In this document: positions 28,373-42,577 of the stretch, one piece after another
How the letters are laid out: each line of letters starts with the position of its first letter
How positions within the stretch are numbered: the first letter of the stretch is position 1
Assembly (NCBI GenBank): GCA_030681195.1
Contig: JAUXXJ010000046.1
Span: forward strand, 1 to 64,000
Direction: 5' to 3'
DNA length: 64,000 nt
From: Rhodocyclaceae bacterium
GTDB lineage: Bacteria > Pseudomonadota > Gammaproteobacteria > Burkholderiales > Rhodocyclaceae
Translations under genes and position numbers: made by a program
Notes under the pieces: generated by a model
Told to the model about the DNA's origin: nothing
The model's input: only the letters and a program-made list of their open reading frames with translations
Databases searched by the model: none

Positions 28373-28975
28373 ATGAATATTCAAGCGATTGCCGCACAGT
28401 TGGCAAGTATCGGCTATGTCGTTCTGGACCAGCCTTTGCTGGCGAATCTGGCGTCGCTGCTGTTGGCGCGTTGTCAGGACGATGGCCATGAAAGGTTTCA
28501 GGCTGCCGGGATTGGCCGGGGGCTGGCGAGGAAACAAATCCACGCAGTTCGTGGCGATACGATCAGTTGGCTGGACGATGCGGACAGCACCGACCATGCC
28601 TATCTCGACTGGATGGAAGCCCTGCGCTTTGGGCTGAACGAGGCATTGTTCCTGGGGCTGTTCGATTTTGAATGCCACTACGCCATCTACGGCGCGGGCG
28701 CGGGCTACGCCAAGCACTCGGATGTGCTGGATGGACACAAGAACCGTATTCTGTCCACCGTGTTGTATCTCAATGAAGACTGGCAGGCGGCCGATGGTGG
28801 CGAACTGGTGTTGTTCGATCCTGCCGGGGAGACCGTCATCGCGACGGTGGTACCGACATTCGGCACGATGATCATCTTCCTGAGCGAGTCGTTTCCGCAT
28901 GAGGTGCGCATGTCGCATGCGCGTCGACGCAGTATCGCGGGATGGTTTCGCGTGCGCGAACTGGCCATCCACTGA
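28373..28975 (+). CDS. 2-oxoglutarate/Fe(II) dioxygenase (prolyl 4-hydroxylase-like)
   Basis: The iron facial triad is visible as His and Asp in 'GYAKHSDVLDGHKNR' and His in 'SESFPHEVR', with the 2-oxoglutarate-binding Arg in 'RRSIAGWFR'. 'RILSTVLYLNEDW' and 'GGELVLF' are typical of the prolyl-hydroxylase subfamily. The start MNIQAIAAQL at 28373 was chosen over a GTG 24 bases upstream. A ribosomal or translation-factor hydroxylase role is conceivable but unproven. Confidence 0.85.
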   Translation: MNIQAIAAQLASIGYVVLDQPLLANLASLLLARCQDDGHERFQAAGIGRGLARKQIHAVRGDTISWLDDADSTDHAYLDWMEALRFGLNEALFLGLFDFECHYAIYGAGAGYAKHSDVLDGHKNRILSTVLYLNEDWQAADGGELVLFDPAGETVIATVVPTFGTMIIFLSESFPHEVRMSHARRRSIAGWFRVRELAIH

Positions 28976-29009
28976 TCGGAACGCCGATTTTCTGAACTGC
29001 CCCACCGTT

Positions 29010-29015
29010 TATAAT
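29010..29015 (+). promoter_or_regulatory. Possible -10 element upstream of smc
   Basis: TATAAT lies 34 bp before the smc GTG start. The sequence 17-18 bp upstream (ATTTTC/GATTTT) is a poor -35, so this is only a weak promoter call. Confidence 0.4.
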
Positions 29016-29049
29016 CTGCGGCCCACCCGAAACAGGTTCTTTTCCCACC

Positions 29050-32000
29050 GTGCGCCTTACCAAGCTCAAGATTGCCGGCTTCAAGTCTTTTGTCGAGCCG
29101 ACGACCGTGTTGTTTCCCAACCAGTTGGCCGGCGTGGTCGGCCCGAACGGTTGCGGCAAGTCGAACATCATTGACGCGGTGCGCTGGGTGCTTGGCGAGT
29201 CGAAGGCTTCGGAACTACGCGGCGAATCGATTCAGGATGTGATTTTCAAGGGCTCGGGCAACCGCAAGGAAGTCGGCCGCGCCAGCGTCGAGCTGTTTTT
29301 CGACAACGCGCAGGGGCGCATGGTGGGGCAGTGGGGCCAGTATGCCGAGGTCACGGTCAAGCGCATTCTCGACCGCGAAGGCAATTCAAACTATTACATC
29401 AACAATATGCATGTGCGCAGGCGGGACGTGATCGACCTGTTCCTCGGCACCGGGCTTGGCCCGCGCGCCTACGCCATCATCGGCCAGGGCATGATTTCGC
29501 GCATCATCGAATCGAAGCCCGAAGAACTGCGCGGCTTCCTCGAAGAGGCCGCCGGGGTGACCAAATACAAGGAGCGCCGCAAGGAAACCGAGGGGCGGCT
29601 TGAGGATGCCCGCGAGAATCTGGCGCGCGTTGACGATATTCGCGGCGAACTGGAAGGGCAGGTAGGCCGCCTCGAAGTGCAGGCCGAAGTGGCGCAGAAA
29701 TACCGCGATCTGCAGTTCCAGTTGAATCGCCGCCAGAGCCTGTTGTGGCTGAAAAAGCGCAACGATGCACAGGCCGATGCGCTGAAGTTGGAGCGTTTGG
29801 TTGCCGAGGCGATCAACAAGGTGGAGGCGGAAACCGCCTCGCTGCGCGAGATCGAGGCCCGCGTCGAGCAGGCGCGCGAGGCGCACTTTGCTGCATCGGA
29901 TGCGTTGCATGCGGCGCAGGCCGAGATGTATTCGGCCAACACCGAGGTGAAGCGCCTCGAATCGGAAATTTCGCACCTGCGCGATACACGCCAGCGACTG
30001 GAGTCGCGCCTCGGCCAGTTGGACGGCCAGGAGCAGCACTGGTCGGCCGAGATGCGTCGCGTCGAGGAAGAGGATTTTCGCTGGAATGCACTGCTCGAAA
30101 ACTCGCGCGATCGCGCCCTGACGGCGGCAGCGCGCCACGAGGAAGCGGCCGCACGTCTGCCGGAAGCCGAGGATGCCGTCAAGGAAGCCGAACATCAGGT
30201 CGGTGAAACCCGCAAGGCGCTGAACGTGGCCGAGCAGGGTTTGCGGCTGGCCGAGGCCGATCGCGGCCATGCCGTGCGCGCCATCGACAACCTTTCCCAG
30301 CGCCGCCAGCGGATCGACGGCGAAAAGGCTGGGCTGGTGGCGCCCGATCCAGTGCAGCTGGAAAGCGCCCGCGAGGCGGAAGGCTTGGCCGAGGCGTCTT
30401 TTGAGGAAGCCCAGGAACGTCTGGGCGCGTTGCAAGCACGCCAGCCCGAACTGGAAGCGGCCTTGCGTAATGCCCGCGAGGGACTGCAAACGGCCCATCG
30501 CAGCGTCACCTCGGCGCGCGCCCGTCACGATGCACTGGCCCAGTTGCAGGCACGCGTGGGGTCGGGTGATCTGGCCGGCTGGCTTGCTGATCTGGATCTG
30601 AAAGACGCCGAACCGCTCTGGCATGCGATTCAGGTCGAGGCCGGTTGGGAAACCGCCGTCGAGGCGGTGCTGCGCGAACGCCTGATGGCGCTGCCCGCCG
30701 GGGACGAACAACTGGCGCTGGCGCTGTCTTCGCCGCCGCCGGCCACGGTGGCGCTGGCCCTTTGCCGCGACGAGACTGCGGCCAACGCCCCTGCCGACAG
30801 CCTGCGTGCCAAGGTCAAATGCAGCGATGCCCGCTGGGCTGCTGTACTGGATGAATGGCTCGGCGAGGTGCGGATTGTCGACAACGACGACGCCCTGCTT
30901 TCCGCATCCGGCTGGCGCATCAGCCGCAATGGCCATCTGGCCACACCGCACGGGCTGACGCTGTATTCGCCGGATGCGAAGACGCACGGCGTGATCGAGC
31001 GCCAGCGCGAAATCGACGAGCTGTCCACGCAAATCATGGCCTTCGAAGAGGTCGAGCAGCAGGCACGCGAGACGCAAGGCGAGGCTGAAGCGGCGGTGAA
31101 TGCCGGCCAACAGCTGCTGACCGAGACGCGCCGTGCGGTGCAGGAGGCGCAACAGCGTCTGCACGCCGCACAGGTGGAAGCGCTCAAGCTAACCCAGGCA
31201 CAGGCCCGCTACGACGAGCGTGCCGGCCAGATGACGCGCGATCTGGAGGAGATTGCGCGTATCGAGGAAGAAGAGCGGATTGCCTTCGCCCGTGCCGAGG
31301 AAGAAGCGGCACGCTGCCGTGAGGCGCTCGAAGACGCACGGCAGCGCATGGATGGCGCGCAGGAGCAGCAGCGCCAGCGCGATACCGCCCTGCGCGAAGT
31401 GCGGGCGTTGGAACACCAGTTGGCGCGCGAGGCGCAGGACGCAGGATTCTCCGAGAAGGAGTGCCTCTCCAAGCTGACCGACAACGCCCGCGCCGCCGAA
31501 ACGGCCAAGACCCAGTTGGCGCAGATTGCAGCTGATCGTGCCGTGGCTGCCGAGGAACTGGCCGCGATCAGCGATACGGTGATTCAGGAACAGTTGCAAT
31601 CGGCGCTGACGGTGAAGAGTGGCCAAGAGTCGGCGCTGGCGGGACGGCGCGATGCGCTGGAAGCAGCGGCCGCCCAGTTGCGCGGTCTCGACGAGGAACG
31701 CCTGAAGCTTGAGCAGGGCATGCAGCCGGCGCGCGACAAGATTGGTGAGCTGAAACTCAAGGAGCAGGCGGCGCACCTCAACGTCGAGCAGTATCAGGAA
31801 CGCTTGATCGAGGCGCAGGTCGTGTCGCCCGAGGACGAAGCGAAACTGGCCGAAGAATTGACGCCGGGCCTGCGCGACGGCACGCTGCAAAGCGACATCA
31901 CCCGCCTGACCGGCGAGATCGACGCCCTTGGCCCGGTCAACCTCGCAGCGCTGGACGAGCTGTCCTCGGCCAAGGAGCGCAAGGGTTACCTCGACGATCA

Positions 32001-32550
32001 ATCGAACGACCTGACGACTGCGATCAACACGCTGGAAGACGCGATTCGTCGCATCGACCGCGAAACGCGCGAGCAGTTGCAGGAAACCTATGAGGCGGTC
32101 AATCGCCAGTTCGGCGTGCTGTTCCCTGAGCTGTTCGGTGGCGGCGAGGCCAGGCTGATTCTGACCGGTGATGAAATTCTCGATGCCGGCATCCAGATCA
32201 TGGCGCAGCCGCCTGGCAAGCGCAATTCCACCATCCACCTGCTCTCCGGTGGCGAGAAGGCGCTGACGGCGATTGCGCTGGTGTTTGCGATGTTCCAGCT
32301 GAATCCGGCGCCATTCTGTATGCTCGACGAGGTGGATGCGCCGCTCGACGATTCGAACACGGTGCGTTACTGTGACATGGTCAAGCGCATGTCGCGCCAG
32401 ACGCAGTTTGTCTTTATCACGCACAGTAAGATCACGATGGAAATGGCGCAGCAACTGATCGGCGTCACCATGCAGGAGCAGGGCGTGTCGCGCGTCGTCG
32501 AGGTGGATATCGAGGAAGCGCTGCGCATGACGGAATCCGTAGCAGCATGA
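29050..32550 (+). CDS. smc: Chromosome segregation ATPase SMC
   Basis: Condensin-type SMC of 1166 aa with GTG start. N-terminal Walker A GPNGCGKS at residues 31-38, long coiled coils, a hinge near the middle, and C-terminal signature 'HLLSGGEKALTAIAL' plus Walker B 'MLDEVDAPLDDSN'. It compacts DNA with ScpA and ScpB, whose genes lie 8 kb downstream. A copy of the dispersed repeat encodes ESALAGRR within the C-terminal coiled coil. zipA follows 16 bp later. Confidence 0.96.
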   Translation: MRLTKLKIAGFKSFVEPTTVLFPNQLAGVVGPNGCGKSNIIDAVRWVLGESKASELRGESIQDVIFKGSGNRKEVGRASVELFFDNAQGRMVGQWGQYAEVTVKRILDREGNSNYYINNMHVRRRDVIDLFLGTGLGPRAYAIIGQGMISRIIESKPEELRGFLEEAAGVTKYKERRKETEGRLEDARENLARVDDIRGELEGQVGRLEVQAEVAQKYRDLQFQLNRRQSLLWLKKRNDAQADALKLERLVAEAINKVEAETASLREIEARVEQAREAHFAASDALHAAQAEMYSANTEVKRLESEISHLRDTRQRLESRLGQLDGQEQHWSAEMRRVEEEDFRWNALLENSRDRALTAAARHEEAAARLPEAEDAVKEAEHQVGETRKALNVAEQGLRLAEADRGHAVRAIDNLSQRRQRIDGEKAGLVAPDPVQLESAREAEGLAEASFEEAQERLGALQARQPELEAALRNAREGLQTAHRSVTSARARHDALAQLQARVGSGDLAGWLADLDLKDAEPLWHAIQVEAGWETAVEAVLRERLMALPAGDEQLALALSSPPPATVALALCRDETAANAPADSLRAKVKCSDARWAAVLDEWLGEVRIVDNDDALLSASGWRISRNGHLATPHGLTLYSPDAKTHGVIERQREIDELSTQIMAFEEVEQQARETQGEAEAAVNAGQQLLTETRRAVQEAQQRLHAAQVEALKLTQAQARYDERAGQMTRDLEEIARIEEEERIAFARAEEEAARCREALEDARQRMDGAQEQQRQRDTALREVRALEHQLAREAQDAGFSEKECLSKLTDNARAAETAKTQLAQIAADRAVAAEELAAISDTVIQEQLQSALTVKSGQESALAGRRDALEAAAAQLRGLDEERLKLEQGMQPARDKIGELKLKEQAAHLNVEQYQERLIEAQVVSPEDEAKLAEELTPGLRDGTLQSDITRLTGEIDALGPVNLAALDELSSAKERKGYLDDQSNDLTTAINTLEDAIRRIDRETREQLQETYEAVNRQFGVLFPELFGGGEARLILTGDEILDAGIQIMAQPPGKRNSTIHLLSGGEKALTAIALVFAMFQLNPAPFCMLDEVDAPLDDSNTVRYCDMVKRMSRQTQFVFITHSKITMEMAQQLIGVTMQEQGVSRVVEVDIEEALRMTESVAA
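31625..31648 (+). repeat. Dispersed 24-bp repeat, copy 7 (inside smc)
   Basis: Starts AAGA rather than AAAA, then GTCGGCGCTGG and CGGGACGGC. smc reads it as ESALAGR, a reading frame not used by other copies except the rbfA start. Confidence 0.8.
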
Positions 32551-32566
32551 TGGAGGTAACGAGGCG

Positions 32567-36567
<4,001 letters not shown>

Positions 36568-36571
<4 letters not shown>

Positions 36572-37119
36572 CAATGACGCGTCAAGAAGCCCAGCAGATG
36601 CTGGATGAGGCCGATCTGATTTGTCCGGCCGAGATGATTCAGACCACCATTGATCGACTGGCGGGCGAGATTACTGCGGCCCTGGTTGATCGTTATCCGC
36701 TGGTGCTGACGGTGATGGGCGGTGCCGTGGTATTTGCCGGCCAGCTGTTGCCGCGACTGGCCTTTCCGCTCGAATGCGATTATCTGCACGCTACTCGCTA
36801 TGGCAGCGAGTTGGCGGGCAGCGAACTGACCTGGATCGTCGAGCCGCGCAAGTCGCTGGTCGGGCGCACCGTGCTGGTGCTGGATGACATTCTCGACGAA
36901 GGGGTGACGCTGGCGGGGATCAAGGAAAAGCTGCTGGCCCAAGGTGCGGCGGATTGCCTGCTCGCCGTGCTGGCGGAAAAGGATCTCGGCCATGCCAAGC
37001 CGGTCAAAGCCGATTTCACCGGCGTGCGCCTGCCCAACCGCTTTGTGTTTGGCTGCGGCATGGATGCGCGCGGTGCCTGGCGCAACCTTCCCGCGATCTA
37101 TGCAGTCAAAGATACATGA
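36568..37119 (+). CDS. hpt: Hypoxanthine-guanine phosphoribosyltransferase
   Basis: Purine salvage enzyme using PRPP. The PRPP-binding motif '[14 protein letters not shown]' and '[10 protein letters not shown]' are clear, with 183 aa as expected. The start ATG overlaps the galU stop and the stop overlaps the PHP gene, both by ATGA junctions. Confidence 0.9.
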
Positions 37120-37955
37120 GTCCAACCAATCCCGACCTCCACTGCCACTCCATCGTTTCTGACGGCCTGCTGTCGCCGACCGCACTGGTCGCGCGTGCCC
37201 AAGCCAATGACGTCGACCTGTTGGCCTTGACCGATCATGACGAGATCGGCGGGCTGGATGAGGCGATGGCGGCTGCCAAAGACGCCGGAATGCGCTTCGT
37301 CACTGGCGTCGAGATTTCCGTTTCCTGGGGTGACGATCAGACGGTGCATATCGTCGGGCTGAATTTCGATCATCGCCTGCCGGAACTGGTGGCCGGGCTG
37401 GCGCGGGTGCGCGGCGGGCGCGACGCACGGGCTGGCCGTATGGCGGTCGAACTGGCCAAGGTCGGCATTGATGGCGCCTACGAAGGGGCACTCAAGTATG
37501 CCGGCAACCCGGCGCTGATATCGCGTTCGCATTTCGCCCGTTACATCGTCGAGCGTGGCTTTGCGCCAGACGTCAAGACGGTGTTCGATCACTGGCTGGC
37601 GAAGGGCAAGCCCGGCTACGTCAGTCATCCCTGGGCGGAGTTGCATGAGGCGCTGGGCTGGATCAAGGCCGCTGGCGGCATCGCCGTGATTGCCCATCCG
37701 TGCCGTTATCGTTTGACGCCGACCGAGCGCCGCGAACTGTATGTGGCCTTCAAGGAACTCGGCGGGCAGGGCATTGAAGTGGTGTCCGGTTCGCACAACG
37801 AAGCCGAGCAGCGCGAAATCGCCAGTGTGGCCCGTGAGTTCGGTTTCCTCGCGTCACGCGCCTCGGATTTCCACGGGCCGGGTGAGAGCTATATCGACCT
37901 GGGTAAGTTGGCAGCGCTGCCGCCGGATCTGACGCCCGTCTGGGCAGGGTGGTAA
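37116..37955 (+). CDS. rnm: PHP-domain phosphoesterase (RNase AM/TrpH-like)
   Basis: PHP metal-binding motifs are seen as 'DLHCHSIVSDG' at the N-terminus, 'LALTDHDEIGG', a central H-rich segment 'IAVIAHPCRY', and 'SDFHGPG' near the C-terminus. The E. coli relative (TrpH/YciV) is a 5'-3' exonuclease that trims rRNA and short oligonucleotides. 279 aa fits. The adjacent yciO is a frequent neighbour in this family, supporting the assignment. Confidence 0.88.
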   Translation: MSPTNPDLHCHSIVSDGLLSPTALVARAQANDVDLLALTDHDEIGGLDEAMAAAKDAGMRFVTGVEISVSWGDDQTVHIVGLNFDHRLPELVAGLARVRGGRDARAGRMAVELAKVGIDGAYEGALKYAGNPALISRSHFARYIVERGFAPDVKTVFDHWLAKGKPGYVSHPWAELHEALGWIKAAGGIAVIAHPCRYRLTPTERRELYVAFKELGGQGIEVVSGSHNEAEQREIASVAREFGFLASRASDFHGPGESYIDLGKLAALPPDLTPVWAGW

Positions 37956-37957
37956 GA

Positions 37958-38590
37958 ATGGCCCAGTTATTCGAGATCCATCCCGCCGACCCGCAGCCGC
38001 GCCTGATCGCGCAGGCCGCCGAGATGATTCGCAAGGGCGGCTTGGCCGCCTTTCCGACCGACTCGGCCTATGCGCTGGGCGGACATCTGGGCGATGCCGA
38101 TTTGCTTGATCGCATCCGGCGCATTCGCGGCGTGGATGACCGTCATCACTTCACCCTGATGTGCCGCGACCTGTCGGAGATTGCCACTTACGCCCGCGTG
38201 GATAACGTGCAATACCGCATGCTCAAGGCCGCGACGCCCGGTAGCTATACCTTCATCCTCGAAGGCACCAAGGAACTGCCGCGCCGCGTGTTGCATCCGA
38301 AACGCAAGACGATTGGTCTGCGTATTCCCGATCATCCGGTGGTGCTGGCGCTGCTTGAGGCGCTGAACGAGCCGCTGTTGAGCTCAACTCTGATCCTGCC
38401 AGGTGACGACGAACCGTTGTGCGATACCGATGAGATACGCGAACGGCTGGATAAACAGATCGACCTCGTGATTGATGCGGGCTATTGCGGTTGCGGCATG
38501 ACGACGGTGCTTAATCTGGTCGGTGGCAATGTTGAACTGGTCCGTGCCGGGCGTGGTCCGCTGGCGCTCTTTGGGTTGTCTGAAGACTGA
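37958..38590 (+). CDS. yciO: Sua5/YciO/YrdC-family protein (YciO)
   Basis: YrdC-fold RNA-binding protein: 'LAAFPTDSAYALG' and the 'KRKTIGLRIPDHP' and 'SSTLILPGDDEP' segments are typical. It lacks the extra C-terminal domain of TsaC2/Sua5, so it is the YciO type, whose role in tRNA threonylcarbamoylation is doubtful. It overlaps nothing but follows the PHP gene immediately. The ATG at 37958 (MAQLFEIHP) is preferred over 37949. Confidence 0.88.
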   Translation: MAQLFEIHPADPQPRLIAQAAEMIRKGGLAAFPTDSAYALGGHLGDADLLDRIRRIRGVDDRHHFTLMCRDLSEIATYARVDNVQYRMLKAATPGSYTFILEGTKELPRRVLHPKRKTIGLRIPDHPVVLALLEALNEPLLSSTLILPGDDEPLCDTDEIRERLDKQIDLVIDAGYCGCGMTTVLNLVGGNVELVRAGRGPLALFGLSED

Positions 38591-38593
38591 CGC

Positions 38594-39241
38594 ATGGATA
38601 ACCTGATCCAGACGTTGGCGATCTACGCCATCCCGGTGATCTTTGCCATCACGTTGCATGAGGCGGCGCACGGTTACGTGGCGCGCCTGTTTGGCGATCC
38701 GACGGCGCAGCAGCAGGGGCGCATCACGCTCAATCCCATCAAGCATATCGATCCAGTTGGGACGATGCTGGTGCCGGTGCTGTTGTTGTTCGCCACCAAA
38801 GGGGCCTTCCTGTTCGGTTGGGCGAAGCCGGTGCCGGTGGATTTCAGCCGTCTCCGCAAGCCCAAGCAGGATATGCTGTGGGTGGCGGCGGCCGGGCCGG
38901 CGGCCAATCTGTTCATGGCCTTGTGCTGGGCGGCCATGCTCAAGATGGCCGTGAGCATGCCGGAAAATGCGTATAGTCTGCCGCTGGCAGAAATGGCGCG
39001 CGCCGGAATCAACGTAAACGCGGTGCTGATGCTGCTCAACCTCCTGCCTCTGCCGCCGCTCGATGGCGGGCGCATTGCCGTGAGTTTGTTGCCGCATGCC
39101 ATGGCGTGGCGCTTTGCCAAGATTGAACGTTTCGGTTTCGTGATTCTGCTGGCCCTGCTATTTATGGGCGGGCTGGAGTTGATCCTGACGCCGCTTTTGC
39201 GCAGCTTCCTTTTCTTCATCAAAAATCTGTTTGGCTTCTAA
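38594..39241 (+). CDS. Site-2 protease-type (M50) membrane metallopeptidase
   Basis: A multi-spanning membrane protein with the zinc motif HEAAH at residues 22-26 and the third-ligand motif 'LPLPPLDGGRI'. Such intramembrane proteases (short M50 subfamily, 215 aa) cleave transmembrane segments of regulators. It lies 3 bp after yciO and 2 bp before trpS, an order common in betaproteobacteria. The substrate is unknown. Confidence 0.9.
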   Translation: MDNLIQTLAIYAIPVIFAITLHEAAHGYVARLFGDPTAQQQGRITLNPIKHIDPVGTMLVPVLLLFATKGAFLFGWAKPVPVDFSRLRKPKQDMLWVAAAGPAANLFMALCWAAMLKMAVSMPENAYSLPLAEMARAGINVNAVLMLLNLLPLPPLDGGRIAVSLLPHAMAWRFAKIERFGFVILLALLFMGGLELILTPLLRSFLFFIKNLFGF

Positions 39242-39243
39242 CC

Positions 39244-40278
39244 ATGTTTGCTGAAAAAGTTCTCTCCGGCATGCGTCCCACCGGGCGCCTTCATCTTGGT
39301 CACTACCATGGCGTTCTGGCCAACTGGATCAAGTTGCAGCATGACTATCCCTGCCTGTTCTTCGTGGCTGACTGGCATGCCCTGACGACGGCCTACGACG
39401 AGCCGGGCACGATTACACAGAATGCCCGCGACATGGTGATCGACTGGCTGGCCGCCGGCGTCGATCCGGACAAGGCGACGATCTTCGTACAGTCGATGGT
39501 GCCCGAGCATGCCGAACTGCATCTGCTGCTGTCGATGATGACGCCGCTGCCTTGGCTGGAGCGCGTGCCGACCTACAAGGACCAGCAGGAAAAGCTCACA
39601 CACAAGGATTTGACCACTTACGGTTTCCTCGGCTACCCGCTGCTTCAATCGGCCGACATCCTGATTTATCGTGCCAACAAGGTGCCGGTGGGCGAGGATC
39701 AGGTGCCGCACATCGAATTCACCCGCGAGATCGCGCGCCGTTTCAATTTCCTCTACGGCCAGACCGGGCGCAAGTTGCCCGATGGCGAGCCGGACCTGAA
39801 ACATATCCTGGTCGAACCGGGTGCCCTGCTCACCGAAGCGTCGAAAATGCCGGGACTGGATGGTCAGAAGATGTCCAAGTCCTACGGCAATACCATCGGC
39901 CTGCGCGAGGACGAGGAGTCGATTCGCAAGAAGATCAAGACCATGCGCACCGATCCACAACGGGTGCGGCGCACCGATGCGGGCGATCCGGAAAAATGTC
40001 CGGTCTGGCCGCTGCATCAGATCTACTCGAACGAGGAAGTAAAGGGCTGGGTGCAGCAAGGCTGCCGTTCCGCTGGCATTGGCTGTATCGAATGCAAGCA
40101 GCCGGTGATCGAGGGTGTGCTGGCCGAGCAGGTGCCGATGCACGAACGGGCCCGTCGCTTTGAGGAGAACCCGCAACTGGTCAAGGACATTCTCGCGGCG
40201 GGTTGCGAACGTGCCAGCAAGCTGGCGCGGGAAACCATGCGCGATGTGCGCGCAGCGATTGGCCTGAATTACGAATGA
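39244..40278 (+). CDS. trpS: Tryptophan-tRNA ligase
   Basis: Class I aminoacyl-tRNA synthetase. The HIGH-like motif is 'GRLHLGHYHG' and the KMSKS motif is 'DGQKMSKSYGN'. 'VPVGEDQVPHIEFTREIARRFN' is the tryptophan-pocket region. 344 aa matches the short bacterial form. Its stop overlaps the scpA ATG. Confidence 0.95.
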   Translation: MFAEKVLSGMRPTGRLHLGHYHGVLANWIKLQHDYPCLFFVADWHALTTAYDEPGTITQNARDMVIDWLAAGVDPDKATIFVQSMVPEHAELHLLLSMMTPLPWLERVPTYKDQQEKLTHKDLTTYGFLGYPLLQSADILIYRANKVPVGEDQVPHIEFTREIARRFNFLYGQTGRKLPDGEPDLKHILVEPGALLTEASKMPGLDGQKMSKSYGNTIGLREDEESIRKKIKTMRTDPQRVRRTDAGDPEKCPVWPLHQIYSNEEVKGWVQQGCRSAGIGCIECKQPVIEGVLAEQVPMHERARRFEENPQLVKDILAAGCERASKLARETMRDVRAAIGLNYE

Positions 40279-41126
40279 CAGAGAGCCTCGAAGAAAAAGT
40301 CGGCGCTGGCGAGACGGCATCTGCCGATGCTCCGCACATCCCGAAGCTCTACGGCGAACCGATGCCGACGATGCCGCGTGATCTGTACATCCCGCCGGAT
40401 GCGCTGGAGGTGTTTCTCGATAACTTCGAGGGGCCGCTCGACCTGTTGCTTTACCTTATTCGCAAGGCCAACCTCAGCATCCTCGACATTCCGATGGCGC
40501 CGCTGACGGCCCAGTATCTGGTTTACGTCGAGGCGATGCGCAAGACAAACCTCGAACTGGCGGCTGATTACCTGCTGATGGCGGCGATGCTGCTGGAGAT
40601 CAAGTCGCGCATGCTGCTGCCGCGTCCGCCCAAGGCGGAAAGTGGCGAGGCAGGGGATCCGCGTGCCGAACTGGTTCGCCGCCTGATGGAATACGAGCGC
40701 ATGAAACTGGCGGCCGCACGTCTCGATGCCCTGCCACAGGTGCATCGCGATTACGAATGGGCGTCGGTGTGGATTGCCGATCAAGTGGCGACGCGCCAGC
40801 CGGATGTGAGCGTGCATGATCTGCAAGTGGTCTGGCTGTCGCTGATGAAGCAGGCCAAGATGCACCAGCACCATCGTATTCAACGCGAGGAACTGTCGGT
40901 GCGCGAGCACATGGGCCTGATTCTGCGCAAGCTCCACGGCGGCAGCTATATCATGTTCGAGAACCTGTTCGAGGTGACGCCGGGGCATACCACCGTGGCC
41001 AGCATGATCGTGAGCTTCCTGGCCATGCTGGAGTTGGCGCGCGAGAGCCTGATCGAGATTACCCAGAGCGAAGCCATGGCTCCCATCTATGTAAAATTGC
41101 GTGATGCTGCAACTGTACAAGCCTGA
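40275..41126 (+). CDS. scpA: Segregation and condensation protein A (kleisin)
   Basis: Kleisin that bridges SMC heads with ScpB. The family signature '[24 protein letters not shown]' and '[17 protein letters not shown]' are clear, with a C-terminal winged helix. The ATG at 40275 overlaps the trpS stop. A dispersed repeat copy lies at codons 8-15 and gives EKVGAGETA, part of a short N-terminal extension ahead of the conserved region. The end overlaps scpB by 23 bp. Confidence 0.92.
   Translation: MTESLEEKVGAGETASADAPHIPKLYGEPMPTMPRDLYIPPDALEVFLDNFEGPLDLLLYLIRKANLSILDIPMAPLTAQYLVYVEAMRKTNLELAADYLLMAAMLLEIKSRMLLPRPPKAESGEAGDPRAELVRRLMEYERMKLAAARLDALPQVHRDYEWASVWIADQVATRQPDVSVHDLQVVWLSLMKQAKMHQHHRIQREELSVREHMGLILRKLHGGSYIMFENLFEVTPGHTTVASMIVSFLAMLELARESLIEITQSEAMAPIYVKLRDAATVQA
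40295..40318 (+). repeat. Dispersed 24-bp repeat, copy 9 (scpA N-terminal extension)
   Basis: AAAAGTCGGCGCTGG followed by CGAGACGGC, read by scpA as KVGAGETA, the same frame as bioD. Confidence 0.85.
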
Positions 41127-41796
41127 CGACTACAAGCGCGTGCTCGAAACCGCGCTGCTGGCCGCCCCCGAGCCCTTGCCCCTTGCCGAGCTGAAGAAGC
41201 TTTTCGAGGATCCTTTCGACGACGATACCTGGCGCACCTTGCTGGACGATCTGCGTTGTGACTGGGCTGAGCGGGGGGTCGAATTGGTGCAACTGTCTTC
41301 CGGCTGGCGCTTCCAGACGCGGCCGGAATATCAGATATTCCTCGACCGCCTGAAGAACGAGAGGCCACCGCGCTATTCGCGAGCCGTGATGGAAACGCTG
41401 GCGATCATTGCCTACCGGCAGCCGGTGACGCGCGGCGATATCGAGGATATTCGCGGTGTCGCGGTTTCCCCCAACGTGATCAAGACGCTCGAAGGGCGCG
41501 GTTGGGTCGATACTGTCGGCCATCGTGATTCACCCGGCCGCCCCGCCCTGTATGCTACGACGCGCAAGTTTCTGGATGACCTGGGCTTGCGCAGCCTTTC
41601 CGAATTGCCACCCCTGGCCGAAATTGAACGGATGATCGATGCCCAACCCAACGAAGCCAACGAAATCCCGGCAGAAGCCGTCGAGCCCAGCCAGCCCGTC
41701 ACCGTCCAGTACAACGGGGCGGAAATCCCGGCACAAAGCGACGCCTTTTCGCCCCTCTACCAAACAGACTCAGCCCAGATCGGCCCCATCAGTTGA
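41104..41796 (+). CDS. scpB: Segregation and condensation protein B
   Basis: Tandem winged-helix protein that binds ScpA. '[23 protein letters not shown]' at the N-terminus and '[35 protein letters not shown]' in the second domain are diagnostic. An in-frame GTG 3 bp earlier is an alternative start. The last 50 residues are a low-complexity Pro/Glu/Ala tail. That tail is read in another frame as the N-terminus of rluB (158-bp overlap). Confidence 0.92.
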   Translation: MLQLYKPDDYKRVLETALLAAPEPLPLAELKKLFEDPFDDDTWRTLLDDLRCDWAERGVELVQLSSGWRFQTRPEYQIFLDRLKNERPPRYSRAVMETLAIIAYRQPVTRGDIEDIRGVAVSPNVIKTLEGRGWVDTVGHRDSPGRPALYATTRKFLDDLGLRSLSELPPLAEIERMIDAQPNEANEIPAEAVEPSQPVTVQYNGAEIPAQSDAFSPLYQTDSAQIGPIS

Positions 41797-42574
41797 TGCG
41801 GTAACGTCCCGCGCAGCGGCACCCGCCGAACCGACCGTCAAGCTGCAAAAGGCGCTGGCGGACGCCGGTCTCGGTGCGCGCCGCGAGATCGAGGAGTGGA
41901 TTTCTGCCGGACGGATTCAGGTCAATGGCGAGCCGGCGCATCTGGGCCAGCGTGTGCTGGTCACGGACAAAGTCAAGGTCGGCGGGCGACTCGTCAATCT
42001 GCATTTTGCCGCCCGCGTGCCGCGAGTTTTGCTGTATCACAAGCCCGAGGGCGAAATCGTCTCACGCGACGATCCGCAAGGCCGTCCCAGTGTCTTCAAT
42101 GCCTTGCCGCGCATGCGCGGGGGGCGCTGGATCGCTATCGGGCGTCTCGATTTCAACTCCTGCGGGCTGCTGCTGTTCTCCAGCGATGGCGCGCTGGCCA
42201 ATCGCCTGATGCACCCGCGCTACAAGCTGGAGCGCGAGTATGCGGTGCGCGTGTTGGGCGAGATTGACGAAGCATCCTTGAAGAGGCTGACCGACGGGAT
42301 TGAGTTGGAGGATGGCATGGCACGCTTCCTGCGCCTGCTGCCGGCGGGCGGGGAGGGGGCGAACCACTGGTATCGGGTGATACTGGAAGAAGGGCGTAAT
42401 CGTGAGGTACGGCGCATGTTTGAAGCGGTCGGGGTGACGGTTAGTCGCCTGATGCGCGTGCGTTATGGCCCGATTCAACTGCCGGCCAACCTGAAACGGG
42501 GGCAAAGCCGTGAGCTGGACCCCAACGAGGTTCAGGCCCTGCTGAAGGTGCTCGACAAGAGCAGTGATAATTAA
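41639..42574 (+). CDS. rluB: 23S rRNA pseudouridine synthase RluB
   Basis: S4 RNA-binding domain ([21 protein letters not shown]...) followed by a RsuA-type synthase domain. The catalytic Asp is D171 in [13 protein letters not shown], where the usual TSG is SCG. The N-terminal 65 residues are Ser/Pro/Lys-rich and come from DNA that also encodes the scpB tail. No start codon ATG/GTG/TTG exists in frame between 41639 and the conserved domain, which supports this start. RluB modifies U2605 of 23S rRNA. Confidence 0.85.
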   Translation: MPNPTKPTKSRQKPSSPASPSPSSTTGRKSRHKATPFRPSTKQTQPRSAPSVDAVTSRAAAPAEPTVKLQKALADAGLGARREIEEWISAGRIQVNGEPAHLGQRVLVTDKVKVGGRLVNLHFAARVPRVLLYHKPEGEIVSRDDPQGRPSVFNALPRMRGGRWIAIGRLDFNSCGLLLFSSDGALANRLMHPRYKLEREYAVRVLGEIDEASLKRLTDGIELEDGMARFLRLLPAGGEGANHWYRVILEEGRNREVRRMFEAVGVTVSRLMRVRYGPIQLPANLKRGQSRELDPNEVQALLKVLDKSSDN

Positions 42575-42577
42575 GAA

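Noticed and set aside
29386..31164. Long minus-strand frame opposite smc
   Set aside because: Antisense to the SMC coiled coil; composition reflects the opposite codons.
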